64,000 nt of DNA from Diadophis punctatus similis (lineage: Eukaryota; Chordata; Lepidosauria; Squamata; Dipsadidae), in contig JALIGW010000032.1 in the NCBI GenBank assembly GCA_023053685.1, positions 751,287-815,286 on the forward strand. The letters are read 5' to 3'. Position 1 is the stretch's first letter. Each line of letters begins with the position of its first letter. The notes under the pieces were generated by a model, which ran no database searches, was not told the DNA's origin, and saw nothing but the letters and a program-made list of their open reading frames with translations. Made by a program: the position numbers and the translations under genes. Positions 33,095 through 43,136 of this stretch are shown here, in pieces.

Positions 33095-34345
33095 AGACAA
33101 TATTTTGTATTTGTATTTGCTTATTTGTCAAGCATATATGATTATAAGCAAAGTATAAACAGTAAAACATGATTGAATATATATGTAATAGTACAAGCAT
33201 GAATAAGAGTAAAAGAGGTATGAATATATGGGTACATTAGGACAGGAACAGTAGGCACAATTGTGCGCTTATGCACGCCCCTTGCCGACCTCTTAGGAAT
33301 GGGGTGAGGTTAAAGTGACCAGATTTTTTTTTAAGCGGGACGGGGGGGTGGGCCCGCCTGGGCGCCGCCATTTGTTTTGCCGTCTGCGCATGCGCAGAAC
33401 GCTGCGCATGCGCAGAGGGCAAAACACAGCAAATGTCGGCGTCCAGATGGGGGGGGGAGGCGGGAGGCCTTTCCTCGCCTCCCGCCTCCCCTTCGGGAGC
33501 CGGCAGCCCTTCGGGAGGCCTTTCCTCGCCTCCCGCTTCCCCTTCGGGAGCTGCCCTGGGGCTGGGCTGGCAAGCAACGAATGGGAGGCGGGAGACGGGG
33601 AAAGGAGGCAGCCGGCAGCTTACCTGTCGCGAGCTCCAGGCATCCAAGCGCCGCGGTCTCCCGGTCGCCCGCCCGGCTCCAGGGCAACGGCAGCAGCGAG
33701 GCGACGGGGGGGGAAGGAAGGGGAGGGGGACGAGGAAGGGCTTTTTGCGCCGCCGGAGGGGCCGCTCATGAGCTCAAACCGGCGACGGCTCCTCGTCCCT
33801 CACCCCTCCACCCGCATCCCAACAGCAGCGGCGCCTCCGAGGGTGGGGCTAGGGATGGGGTGGGGGAAGGAGAGGAGGAGCAGTCCCCCTCCCCCCTCTC
33901 CCCAGCAGGCAGCCGTCTCGCTGAAATTCTGCCCAACTTGCTTCTGGTACCTCTCTTTTGCTTCCCCTTTTAAGGTGACCAGACGTCCCGCTGTTTCGGC
34001 AGTCTTTTCAAAAAAGCGGGACTTTTTGAAAAGAATGCGGGACGCGGGACACACGCTTGAAAAGCGTGTCTGTCCCGCCAAAAGCGGGACGTCTGGTCAC
34101 CTTAGGTGAGGTCGATGGTAGATAATCTGAGGTTGAAGTTTTTGGGGTTTGGGGAAGAAACTATTGAGTCAGGTAAAGTGTTCCAGGCATTGACCACTCT
34201 GTTGTTGAAGTTGAATTTTTTGCAATCAAGTTTGGAGCAGTTTACATTAAGTTTGTATCTGTTGTGAGCTCGTGTATTATTGCGGTTAAAGCTGAAGTAG
34301 TCGTTAACAGGTAGGACGTTGTGGGAGATAATTTTGTGTCCTTCG
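33095..34345 (-). mobile_element. LINE 3' end (GCTTATGCACGCCCCTTA family) split by a hAT element
   Basis: 33095-33310 holds the 3' UTR (TTTGTATTTGTATTTGCTTA, GCGCTTATGCACGCCCCTTG). After the 794-bp insertion, 34105-34345 continues with GGTGAGGTCGATGGTAGATA and TTTTTGGGGTTTGGGGAAGA, encoding the ORF2 C-terminus on the minus strand. Confidence 0.88.
33311..34104. mobile_element. hAT element, TAAGGTGACCAGA family, with CpG-rich cargo and TSD
   Basis: Left end TAAAGTGACCAGATTTTTTT, right end GCGGGACGTCTGGTCACC followed by TTA. Perfect target duplication GGTGAGGT at 33303-33310 and 34105-34112. A second inward left-type end (TAAGGTGACCAGACGTCCCG) at 33972 makes a 133-bp sub-element at 33972-34104. 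The interior (33430-33970) is very rich in CpG and has two TGCGCATGCGCA palindromes at 33385-33396 and 33403-33414. The 264-codon plus frame over it has biased composition and is not supported as a gene. Confidence 0.93.
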
Positions 34346-34476
34346 ATGTTTCAAAAAGGAAGATTTGGCAGGACATGCTTGTCCCACCACAAGTATCAAG
34401 ATGCAGAGATATCTTGAACCCTTGGTCATTAAACTGAAGATTCTGCTGATGGTGGGCTGTTGAAGATGAACTAGAG
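34346..34476. other. Unassigned spacer
   Basis: No recognised element. Confidence 0.35.
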
Positions 34477-34973
34477 CAGTGATGGCGAACCTTTTTTGGC
34501 TTGTGTGCCAAAAGTGCGCGTGTGTGCCCACACCCATAATGCAGTGCCCTCCCCTTGTGCATGCACACAACCCCTGCGCTGCCCCACACACATGCGCACC
34601 CCCCCGGTGCTGCCCCCCGCGCATGCACACAGGCCTCACTGAAGCCTCCGGACTTCCAGTAGGCCCGTTGGGCTGTTTTTCGCTCTCCCCAGGGTTCAGG
34701 AAAGCCTCCTGAAGCCTGGGGACGGCGGAAAATGGCCTAACGGGAAGTTCGGAAACAAAACGGAAGTGGAGCTGCCCTACTACTTACCTTCAGATAGTTG
34801 CAACCAGGCCTCGCACACCTCGGTCCATTTCTTCTGCAGCCGGGAAGGCTTTCCTGAAGGCCTCTGTAGCCGATAACAGAGCTCCGGATCGATCTGGAGT
34901 TCTGTTATCGGCTATACAGGCCTTCAAGAAAGCCTTGCTGGCTGCAGAAGAAATGGACCGAGGTGTGCGAGGC
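34477..34973. mobile_element. hAT element, CAGTGATGGCGAACC family, right end lost
   Basis: Left end CAGTGATGGCGAACCTTTTT. The interior is GC-rich and ends in a long imperfect palindrome (34808-34973). The right terminal repeat is missing; a pyrimidine microsatellite begins instead. Confidence 0.8.
34808..34973. repeat. 166-bp imperfect palindrome
   Basis: CCTCGCACACCTCGGTCCAT at the left is matched by ATGGACCGAGGTGTGCGAGG at the right, with further matches inward to GATAACAGAGCTCCGGATCG. It could form a long hairpin or cruciform. Confidence 0.88.
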
Positions 34974-34982
34974 CTTTCTTTT

Positions 34983-35026
<44 letters not shown>

Positions 35027-35287
35027 TGTTTCTTTCTCTTTTTCTTTCTTTCATTCTGTTTCTCTTTCTTTCTTTCCTTCCTTCCTTCCTTCCTCTCTCT
35101 CTCTCTCTCTTTCTTTCTTTCTGTTTCTTTCTCTGTTTCTCTCTCTCTCTCTCCCTTCCTTCCTTCCTTCCTTCCTTCCTTCCTTCCTTCCTTCCTTCCT
35201 CCTTTCCTTTCCTTTCCTTTCCTTTCCTTTCCTTCCTTCCTTCCTTCCTTCCTTCCTTCCTTCCTTCCTTCCTTCCTTCCTTCCTTC

Positions 35288-35353
<66 letters not shown>

Positions 35354-35354
35354 G
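34974..35354. repeat. 380-bp polypyrimidine microsatellite (TTTC, TTCC)
   Basis: TTTC, TTCC and TC blocks. The [12 protein letters not shown] and [12 protein letters not shown] frames are artefacts. Confidence 0.98.
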
Positions 35355-36060
35355 TTTGCAATGTTGTGAATAAAGTTTTAAAAATAGTGGGGGGGGGAAA
35401 TAGGGAACCTGTTTGATTTAAGTCATTTTCTGGGGTCATACATAGACTGAACCACGAAACAATCAAAGATGAGGATTAATGCAATATGCTAATTTACAAA
35501 AAAATAAAAAATAAACCCAATATTAGCCAAGCTTGGCCATTGATGTATGCATTTAGTTCCTGCATAGCTTTAAATGTGTTTTGTGAACATCGCCAATGTT
35601 TTAACTTAATGCTTAACTCTTTACTCCTGTATTTTGCAATGGCAGCTGTAGTGAAATCTGCAATTTTGCTGATACAAAGGATGAAAAAAAAAAGGTTGGT
35701 TAAGTTGTTGTGTTTCTCCTGTTTGTCTTTTCCACAGAGGAGCAAGGCAGAGCTGCCTTTATAATGGACACTTTGCAGTTATCTCTCTGAGGCTGCAATT
35801 TCTTTGAAAAGTGTTATTTCATGCCATGATGGTGCTTTGCAGGTGAAAAACAGCTGACCTCTAAACAGCCTCATTTTCATTGATAACTTCAGAAATGCTT
35901 GTTCACTCAAACATCCGCAGCCTGGGAACTGCTGCAGGATGAGACTGTTGTTGTTCAAACGAATTCAGTGATAAACAGCCTTCTTCTGGGAATTGTATTG
36001 TTTTATGAAACACTTGGGCTTTTCTAATTAAAAAAAAATAGTTTTGTAGATATTTCTCCG
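35355..36060. other. Unassigned sequence (about 700 bp)
   Basis: No recognised repeat or coding signature. ORFs of 83-92 codons on opposite strands overlap exactly and are shadows of each other. Confidence 0.4.
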
Positions 36061-36068
36061 AGCTTTGA

Positions 36069-36102
36069 ATAGATAGGTAGGTAGGTAGGTAGGTAGGTAG
36101 GT

Positions 36103-36131
<29 letters not shown>
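36069..36131. repeat. (TAGG)n-(AG)n microsatellite at a LINE tail
   Basis: TAGG units then AG units, directly joining the LINE 3' end at 36132. Confidence 0.95.
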
Positions 36132-36133
<2 letters not shown>

Positions 36134-36625
36134 ATTCTTTATTGGCCAAGTGTGACTGGACACACAAGGAATTTGTCTTTGGTGCATATGGTCTCACTGT
36201 ACATAGCAGAAAAGATACATTTGTCAAGAATGGTTGTCATAGGGTTCAAGTAAGCAATCAGGAAACAATCAATATTAATATAAATCGTAAGGATACAAGC
36301 AACCAGTTACAGTCATACAGTCATAAGTGGGAGGAGATGGGTGATAGGACCGATGAGAAGACTAATAGTAATAGTAATGCAGCCTTAGTGAATAGTTTGA
36401 CAGTGGTGAAGGAATTATTTGTTTAGCAGAGTGATGGCGTTCGGGAAAAAACTGTTCTTGTGTCTAGTTGTCTTGTGTGCAGTGCTCTATAGCGACGTTT
36501 TGAGGGTAGGAGTTGAAGCAATTTATGTCCAGGATGCGAGGGGTCAGTAAATATTTTCATGGCCCTCTTTTTGACTCGTGTAGTATACAGGTCCTCAATA
36601 GAAGGCAGGTTGGTAGGAAGGGAGG
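36132..36625 (-). mobile_element. L2/Rex1/L3-type LINE 3' end
   Basis: GAATTCTTTATTGGCCAAGT, GACACACAAGGAATTTGTCT, then the ORF2 C-terminus on the minus strand (GGGAAAAAACTGTTCTTGTG, TTTATGTCCAGGATGCGAGG, ACAGGTCCTCAATAGAAGGC). The same 3' terminus occurs at 48095-48192, there followed by pentamers. Confidence 0.75.
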
Positions 36626-36644
36626 AAAACCAGTATTAAAATGA

Positions 36645-36762
36645 AATGCAAGTAGACCTGGACTTATAACAATTGAACCCAAAAGTTCTGTTGCTGAGCG
36701 AGACAATTCTTCACTGAGTTTTGCCCCATCTTACGACTTTTCTTGCCACAGTTCTTAAGTCA
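36645..36762. mobile_element. MITE fragment, CAGGTAGTCCTC family
   Basis: GTAGACCTGGACTTATAAC, TTGCTGAGCGAGACAATTC and TTGCCCCATCTTACGAC. It ends where the next element begins. Confidence 0.6.
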
Positions 36763-37100
36763 GGGTTGTCAAACTCAAGGCCCGCGGGCCAGATCGGGCC
36801 CTGTGGGGTACTTAGATCTGGACCACGGGGCCGCCCGGGAAACAGTGAAGGACCAGCAACAGCCTCTGCCAGCCAAAATGGAGCTCGGGAGGGCTGCGTG
36901 CAGCCCTCCTAGGCTCCATTTTCAGGCACAACGGCCTCTTGAAGCCCTCTGCCAGTGAAAACAGAGCTTGGGAAGGCCACGCATGGCCCGCCCGTGCTCC
37001 GTTTTTGGCCGTGATGGCTGCCTGCAGCCCTCTGCCAGAAAAAATGGAGACCAGGGATGCCATCGTGGCCGAAAAGCCTGGGTATTTGTGTGCTGTCTCC
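36763..37100. mobile_element. hAT-like element, CAGGGTTGTCAAACTC end
   Basis: Left end CAGGGTTGTCAAACTCAAGG and CCCGCGGGCCAGATCGGGCC. This is a recognisable hAT-type terminus. The right end was not found. The interior has alternating direct and inverted 'CTCTGCCAG..AAAATGGAGC' segments. Confidence 0.6.
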
Positions 37101-37104
37101 CCGG

Positions 37105-37262
37105 CAGGGGTGAAATGCTACCGATTCGGCTCGGTTTGGGCGTACCGGTAGCGGCGGCCGCCAGTGGTTCGGAGAACCGGTAGCAGCAGCAGCACGAGGC
37201 TCCGCTCACCTGCCCGGATGTCACCATTTTCTTTTTTTTTAACCCTCTGCACATGCGCAAAT
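37105..37262. mobile_element. Left part of a CAGAGGTGGGTT-type hAT element
   Basis: CAGGGGTGAAATGCTACCGA, ACCGGTAGCGGCGGCCGCCA and CCTCTGCACATGCGCAAATC. The right end is missing; CR1 follows. Confidence 0.6.
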
Positions 37263-37264
37263 CC

Positions 37265-37345
37265 TTCTCAAAGGTCTCCTGCTCGAGCAAGGAGTTGGAC
37301 TAGAAGACCTCCAAGGTCCCTTCTAACTCTATGTTCTGTGTTCTA
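37265..37345 (+). mobile_element. CR1 LINE 3' terminus
   Basis: GGTCTCCTGCTCGAGCAAGG, GGACTAGAAGACCTCCAAGG and CTTCTAACTCTATGTTCTGT. Confidence 0.8.
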
Positions 37346-37606
37346 ACTAGACAAGTTGATGGGAAGGAAAGAGGAACTTGGAGGAAGCAAAGAAGAGGGA
37401 AAAAAGAGAAAAACTGTGAATGGACTGGTTGCTGATTTAAAAAAAATGTTCAGAGAATCAGGTCAGAAAATGGTGGTTAAGATGCAAACACAAAAAGGGG
37501 TGGAGCTTTGATAGCTGGGTTATGTCCGCCATGATAATTTTTTTTTAAATTTCTTCCTGGTGACCTTCGGTGCTCATTAAAGTAGAAATGTAGGGAATGA
37601 ACTGAA
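37346..37606. other. Unassigned spacer
   Basis: No recognised element. Confidence 0.35.
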
Positions 37607-37885
37607 TAGATTTAGATTTATTATTAGAGTTGGAAGGGACCTTGTAGGTCATCTAGTCCAACCCCGTACTCAAGCAGGAGTTCCTACACCATTTGAGACA
37701 GATGGCAGTCCAGTCTCCCCTTGAAGGTCGCAAGTGTTCGGCTCTCATGACCTCCGCTGGCAAGCTGTTCCACTGGTTGATCGCTCTCACCGTCAGAAAG
37801 TTTCTCCTCACTTCCAGGTTGAATCTCTCCTTGGTCAGCTTCCATCGGTTATTCCTTGTTTGGCTTTCTGGTGCCATAGAATAAA
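37607..37885 (-). mobile_element. CR1 LINE 3' end
   Basis: Nearly identical to part of 30640-31165: AGAGTTGGAAGGGACCTTGT, then on the minus strand RFNLEVRRNFLTVRAINQWN. Truncated at the 'GTGCCATAGA' position. The close likeness suggests a recent shared source. Confidence 0.9.
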
Positions 37886-38429
37886 TGAAGACAATACCAA
37901 ATGTCCCAATTCACCAACATTCTGCAGAGGTTTGAACCCGTTGAACATTTGATTCTTTTTTTCCTCAAGCAGTGAATAGAACGCAATGTTCTTTCCTTCC
38001 TACCTTTACAAACAATTTGGGGTAAAATAAAACTTGCTTTCCCCAGCAGGAGTTGAATAACTTATAAGCTTGCTGAAACATTCTCTATAAAATCTCAACA
38101 TTAATTTTGGAAGTGTGGTCTTAAATTGAGCACTGGTGACTATGGGGTAGAGATTAAAACCTTGATTGCTGCCTGTTGGGCATTGAGTTTATTAAATTGT
38201 TTCCTTGCACAGCTTCTTAGCACTTTTCGCCTTCGCTTTATGTCCTCGTGATTTTGTTTTCTGTCCTGAGAGATACAGAAAGCTTCCATCAAAATTAAAG
38301 TCCACTTTAAAGCGTTGGGAGATAATCTATGTTACAAATGTGATTGGCAATCAGGAGGACTGGTTGAAAAAATATTGAAATACCTCTTGATAATTTCATT
38401 TACAAATAGATATTAAGGAGAAAATTTCT
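37886..38429. other. Unassigned, possibly unique sequence
   Basis: About 540 bases with no recognised element. Confidence 0.4.
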
Positions 38430-38577
38430 TCTTCAGGAAATTTCTCCTTAGTTCCAGGTTGCTTCTCTCCTTGATTAGTTTCCATCCATTGCTTCTTGTT
38501 CTGCCCTCAGGTGCTTTGGAGGATAGCTTGACCTCCTCTTCTTTGTGGCAACCCCTGAGATACTGGAAGACTGCTTT
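38430..38577 (-). mobile_element. CR1 LINE fragment
   Basis: GGAAATTTCTCCTTAGTTCC, TTAGTTTCCATCCATTGCTT and GGCAACCCCTGAGATACTGG, the ORF2 C-terminal region on the minus strand. Confidence 0.82.
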
Positions 38578-39113
38578 ACACGGTGCTTTACAGTCCTTTC
38601 TAAGAGATTTTACAGAGTCAGCCTCTTGCCCCCAACAATCTGGGTCCTCATTTTGCCGATCTTGGAAGGATGGAAGGCTGAGTCAACCTTGAGCCGTTCA
38701 GAATCGAACTCCTGAAGTGAGGAGCGAGTTAGCCCTACAGTACTACCTTCTAACCAGAGGTGGGTTCCTTCTGGTTTGGACCGGTTCACCCGAACCGGTA
38801 GCAACCCGCTGATGATGTCACGGAACTGGATCGGTCGGTGCCAGTCCATGGAGGTCACCATCATTTTTTTTAAATGGATTTTTTGGGGGGATTTTTTTTT
38901 TGAATTTTTTTCCCAGGGTTTTTTTCTTCACATGCGCAGAAGCCGAGTTTCTGGCACTGTGCATGCATCGCCATCTTGTTTTCGGCCTTTTTTTTCTGAT
39001 TTTTTGCTACAGCGCCCATGAGGCATGCCCACACGGCACAGGAGGAAGTGAACCAGCAGCGAGGTAAGTTAGAACCCACCCCTGCTTCTAACCACTGTGC
39101 CACCATGGCTCTG
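38578..39113 (-). mobile_element. tRNA-derived SINE (type A) split by a hAT MITE
   Basis: The SINE body (CCAACAATCTGGGTCCTCAT, GGATGGAAGGCTGAGTCAAC) runs to 38754. It resumes after the MITE with CTTCTAACCACTGTGCCACC at 39085, which is the tRNA-like head. Confidence 0.85.
38755..39084. mobile_element. hAT MITE, CAGAGGTGGGTT family, with TSD
   Basis: CAGAGGTGGGTTCCTTCTGG to TTAGAACCCACCCCTG. Perfect duplication CTTCTAAC at 38747-38754 and 39085-39092, inside the SINE head. Confidence 0.94.
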
Positions 39114-39267
39114 TTCTATGATGTGCATGAAAAAAGTCAAGATGACAATTGCAAGACAGATTAAAAAATGAAGGGACCTTCCATTGAAGATTTGGAGGTG
39201 GCTCTGAAACTTGACCATTGTTTGAACTGGGAAACTGTAAACATGCTAGAACAAGGTAAGTCCCAAA

Positions 39268-39486
39268 ATGCAAGTGAAATCAAGCAGAGAAGCAACCTAG
39301 AACTAAGAAGAAATTTCCTGACAGTTAGAACAATTAATCAGTGGAACAACTTGCATCCAGAAGTTGTGGATGCTCCAACACTGGAAGTTTTTAAGAAGAG
39401 ATTGGACAACCATTTGTCTGAAATGGTATAGGGTTTCCTGCCTGAGCAGGGGGTTGGACTAGAAGACCTTTAAGGTCCCTTCCAAC
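39268..39486 (+). mobile_element. CR1 LINE 3' end leading into a pentamer array
   Basis: Plus frame SNLELRRNFLTVRTINQWNN, LEVFKKRLDNHLSEMV, stop, then the 3' UTR GGACTAGAAGACCTTTAAGG and CCTTCCAACTCTCTATTC. An 87-codon frame from 39168 includes it. Confidence 0.93.
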
Positions 39487-39558
39487 TCTCTATTCTATTC
39501 TATTCTATTCTATTCTATTCTATTCTATTCTATTCTATTCTATTCTATTCTATTCTAT
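39487..39558. repeat. (TATTC)n pentanucleotide array
   Basis: About 14 units continuing the CR1 3' end. On the other strand it reads (AATAG)n. Confidence 0.97.
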
Positions 39559-39732
39559 CCTAGAAAGCCCGACACTCAGACAAATCAGCCATTCACAAGC
39601 ACATAGAGCTAAACAACATTTACACATCAATCGCAAGAGACCTTCAAAAAGCTAAAAAATGAAACGGAAGGACCAAAACATCTCTCTGCCAGCAATCAAC
39701 ACTCAGATAAGCAGGGATCAACACCAAGATCA
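39559..39732. other. Possible Penelope-like 3' segment
   Basis: Contains CCAGCAATCAACACTCAGAT and AAGCAGGGATCAACACCAAG, a phrase shared in reverse with 24845 and 63585 next to the other candidate Penelope pieces. No domain is visible. Confidence 0.4.
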
Positions 39733-40350
39733 CACTTATGACCATTGCAGCATCCCCACAGTCACATGATCCAAATTCAGACTCTTGGCAACCGACTCAT
39801 ATCTATGACAGTTGCAGACTCCCGGGGTCACGTGATCCGCTTTTGTGACCTTCCGACAAGCCAAGTGTTAGAATATTCATGAACTGGGAGAGCCATGTTA
39901 ACAAGATCAGCCAATAAAATAGGCATAGCAACTAAGTCAGCCAATGGGAGCTAAACACATCTGAGTCTGTGCAGAGAATCGAAACTGAAACTAGAAGGCT
40001 CAGTCCACTCTGAACTAGAAGCTGATTGTGTTTTACTTGTAACTATTGCTACATTGAAGAAATATTCTACTTGTGGCATTGTATATATATATTATTATGT
40101 TTATAAAGAAGTTAATGAATCCAGCTGAATCAGTTATCTGTGTGTGCTTCTGGTTTTGATTTAAGTAACAAACTCTGAAACCAAGTCAAAGGGGAAGCCA
40201 GATTCACTTAACAACCGTCTTACAAATTAAACGACTGCAGGGATTCCCTTAACAACTGCAGCAAGGAAGGTCATAAAATGGGTCAAAATTAGCTTAACAA
40301 ATGTCTCACTTAGCAACAGAAATTGTGGTCATACATCGAGATCTACCTGT
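39733..40350. mobile_element. MITE, CAGGTAGTCCTC family, with a nested 315-bp insertion
   Basis: Inverted orientation relative to 24437. It runs from GACCATTGCAGCATCCCCAC to 39865, and from 40181 (CCAAGTCAAAGGGGAAGCC) to CATCGAGATCTACCTG at 40350. Confidence 0.78.
39866..40180. mobile_element. 315-bp insertion with 5-bp TSD, possible solo LTR
   Basis: Begins TGTTAGAATATTCATGAAC. The direct repeat CCAAG lies at 39861-39865 and 40181-40185, and removing the insertion restores the MITE sequence (ACAAGCCAAGTCAAAGGGG). It contains CCAAT-like boxes (AGCCAATAAA, AGCCAATGGG) and a TATATATATA run, as in LTR promoters. The 5-bp duplication suits a retroviral-type integrase. The 3' edge ends AACTCTGAAA rather than CA, although a TAACA lies 10 bases inside, so the call is tentative. 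Confidence 0.5.
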
Positions 40351-40384
40351 ACATTCAATGATCAGGTCAATTATTACCATATAG

Positions 40385-40847
40385 CAGTGATGGCTAACAT
40401 TTTTTGTAGCTGTGTGCCGAAAGCGGGTGCATGCATGCACCCATAATACAATGCATGTGTGACCCCCCCGTGCCCCGCGCCCCACCCCCACACATGTGCA
40501 TGCGACCCCACCACCACATGCGCCCACCCCATGCATGCACGTGCGCTGCCCTGCTCTCCCCATGCCCTGCGCATGCATGTGACACTCCCGCATGCGACCT
40601 GTCCCCCGCATGCACGCATGATCCCCACATGTGCACGCGACCCCCGTACTCCCCCTGTGCATACACACACATCTCCCACATGCGCCCCACCCACCGCACA
40701 TGTGCAGCAGAGACCCGAAAACCAGCTGGCCAGTGGGAGGCGCGCACGCATGCGTGGTGGAGCTGAGTTGGGGCGACGGCTTGCGTGCCCGCAGAGAGGG
40801 CTGTGCGTGTCACCTGTGACACGCATGCCATAGGTTCACCATCACAG
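40385..40847. mobile_element. hAT element, CAGTGATGGCGAACC family, with TSD
   Basis: CAGTGATGGCTAACATTTTT to TAGGTTCACCATCACAG. Perfect duplication CCATATAG at 40377-40384 and 40848-40855. The interior is a dense run of CATGTGCACGC-type alternating purine-pyrimidine motifs. Confidence 0.92.
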
Positions 40848-40878
40848 CCATATAGTATTTCAGAAGATCCCAAATTGT

Positions 40879-40931
40879 ATCTTGTCCTTGGTAGACCTTG
40901 TCCTTGGTAGATCTTGTCCTTGGTAGACCTT
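40879..40931. repeat. 17-bp minisatellite, three copies
   Basis: Three copies of CTTGTCCTTGGTAGACC (one with AT for AC). Confidence 0.9.
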
Positions 40932-41609
40932 CAGAGCATAATGAGAGCAAAAGATCAAGGTGCCCCTTCCAAATCTTCAACTGAAGCTCTCTTCCTTTTT
41001 TAAATCTGCCTTGCAATTGTCATCCTGACTTTTTTTCACACACACCATTGAAAACCCCTGAGTGTCAATTTAGGCTTAAACTCAGTAGGGAGGGAAGGAG
41101 AGGCAATAAAACGCAACAATTACTATGGATTTATCTCTTCTCTAACAGTGGCATAATGGCATGTGAAACGGTATATGGCCTTTTATCACACCTCCCATTT
41201 ATTACAGCGCTATCGTTTCACAGATATGCAATCCATAATATATACACACAGAATGAAAGAAAGCCAGCCTATAAATCTCAAAATTCAACCATTCCTGTGG
41301 GGAGGGGGGGAGATAGGCATTTGTTCTTTGCCTTTCCTCTGTTTACTACAGTTCAAGGCCAAATGTTGTAAAAAAAAATCTTTGCAATATCTGAGATATG
41401 TAGCTTTTTTTCCAGGCCCAGGTCTGCCCTCGGCCTAAAGGAGCAAGAATTAAATTTCACTCCATTTTCATTTCTATTTACATTTAATTAAAATTACATA
41501 ACACCGTTGCCCTTTAGACCTGGTGCTTAATAATGTTCTTTTCGATCACACTTAACAATAAAAAGTGCTAACAGCTTCTGGATGGCTAAATACATGTAGG
41601 TAGCAGATA
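40932..41609. other. Unassigned, possibly unique sequence
   Basis: About 680 bases without a recognised repeat. Two overlapping plus frames (41048-41371, 41163-41438) have no domain signature. Confidence 0.4.
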
Positions 41610-42103
41610 ACAGAATAACAGAGTTGGAAGGGACCTTAGAGGTCTGCTAGTCCAACCCCCTGTTCAAACAGGAGATCCTATATCATTCCAGACAAGAGGC
41701 TGTCCAATCTCTTCTTGAAAGCCTCCAGTGACAACTTCTGAAGGCAAGTTGTTCCACTAGTTAATTGCCCTCACTGTTAGGAAGTTTCTCCTTAATTCCA
41801 GGTTGCTTCTCTCCTTGATTAGTTTCCATCCATTGTTCCTTGTCCTGCCTTCAGGTGCTTTGGAGAATAGCTTGACTCCCTCTTCTTTGTGGCAGCCCCT
41901 CAAATACTGGAATCCTGCTATCATGTCAACCCTAATCCTTCTTTTCTCTAGACTAGCCAAACCCAAATCCTGCAACCGTTCTTCATATGTTTTAGTCTCC
42001 AGGCCTTTAATTATTTCAGTCACTCTTCTTTGACTTTTTCCAAAGTCTCAACATCTTTTTTTTTTTTTTTTGTCATGGGGTGACCAAAACTGGATGCAGT
42101 ATT
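41610..42103 (-). mobile_element. CR1 LINE 3' end, first of three in a row
   Basis: Full 3' UTR (ATAACAGAGTTGGAAGGGAC) and an 88-codon ORF2 C-terminal frame on the minus strand (EIIKGLETKTYEERLQDLGL, LELRRNFLTVRAIN). A (T)16 run sits at 42054-42070. Confidence 0.92.
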
Positions 42104-42437
42104 ACTTTGGGAAGTAAGCGATTCCACTGATTAATTCTTCTCAATGTCAGGAAATTTCTCCTTAGTTCTAGGTTGGATCTCTCCTTGGTAAGCTTTCACT
42201 CATTACTTTATAACCTGACCTCTGGTACTTTGCAGAATAAGTAAATCCCCTCTTCTCTGTGATAGTTCCTCAAATATTGGAAGACTTCTATCATGTCCTT
42301 CTTAATCATTCTCTTCGATAGACTAGACATACCTAGCTCCACCATGTTTATCATACAGTTCATCTTGTTTGTCTTCACTGCACAGTTTCCAAGGTCTCAA
42401 GATTTTTATTTTTCTCATGGTGACCAGAAGTGGACAT
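42104..42437 (-). mobile_element. CR1 LINE fragment, second of three
   Basis: GTAAGCGATTCCACTGATTA, TTAGTTCTAGGTTGGATCTC and ACCATGTTTATCATACAGTT. It lacks its 3' UTR and joins the first copy directly. Confidence 0.85.
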
Positions 42438-43065
42438 TTTAATGCAGGTTGCTTCCTTCTCTCCTTGATTAGTTTCCATCCATTGTTTCTTGTCTTGCCT
42501 TCTGGTGCTTTGGAAAATAGATTGACCCCCTCTTCTTTAGGGCAGCCCGTCAAATATTGGAACGCTGCTCTCATGTCACCCTTAGTCCTTCTTTTCACTA
42601 AACATACCCAATTCATGCAATTGTTCTTCTTATATTTTAGCCTCCAGACCCCTAATCATCTTTGCTGCTCTTTTCTGCCCTCTTTCCTGCAGTGTTTCCC
42701 AACCTTGGCAACATGAAGATATCTGGACTTCAACTCCCAGAATTCCCCAGCCAGCATTCGCTGGCTGGGGAATTCTGGGAGTTGAAGTCCAGATATCTTC
42801 AAGTTGCCAAGGTTGGGAAACACTGTTCCAGAGTCTCAGTATCTTTTTTGGTGACCAAAACTGGATACACAATTTAACAGTATTAGAAATTGTGGTCTTA
42901 CTAAGGCTTTATAAAGCAGTATTAATACTTCACGTGAGCTTGATTCTGTCCCTCTGTTAATGCAACCTAGGATTGCACTGGCTTTTCTGGCTGCTGCCGC
43001 ACACTGGTGGTTCATATTGAAGTGATTGTCCACTGGGAATCCAAGATCCTTCTCACAGTTATTGC
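42438..43065 (-). mobile_element. CR1 LINE fragment, third of three, split by a palindromic MITE
   Basis: CAGGTTGCTTCCTTCTCTCC to 42689, then 42826 onward with AGAGTCTCAGTATCTTTTTT and ACCTAGGATTGCACTGGC. The minus-strand frame 42836-43033 reads CAAAARKASAILGCINRGTE, the CR1 ORF2 region upstream of that in the other copies. Confidence 0.88.
42690..42825. mobile_element. 136-bp palindromic MITE (CAGTGTTTCCCAACC)
   Basis: CAGTGTTTCCCAACCTTGGC to the inverse ending GGTTGGGAAACACTG. Nearly the whole element is one palindrome centred at CCAGCATTCGCTGG. No clean duplication was found in the flanks. Confidence 0.88.
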
Positions 43066-43136
43066 TCTAACTGTTATGAAATGCAGCTCCCCTTCATTCT
43101 AATGGGAGATATTTGTCATTAGCAATCGCAGTAACA

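Noticed and set aside
33315..34109. 264-codon plus frame and 198-codon partner frame
   Set aside because: Lies wholly between the ends of a hAT element in CpG-rich sequence. Several frames are open at once and amino-acid content is Arg/Pro/Gly-biased, as expected by chance in GC-rich DNA.
35494..35764. Overlapping 83 and 92 codon frames
   Set aside because: They are on opposite strands over the same bases, with no domain or conserved motif; I treat both as chance.
40374..40873. Overlapping 111-159 codon Cys/His-rich frames
   Set aside because: All lie inside a hAT element rich in CATGCGCAC-type alternation. The cysteines and histidines come from this repeat and are open on both strands.
42690..42833. 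8-bp target duplication for the first 136-bp palindrome
   Set aside because: Flanks CTTTCCTG and TTCCAGAG do not match. The element is recognised by its sequence, but no duplication is claimed.
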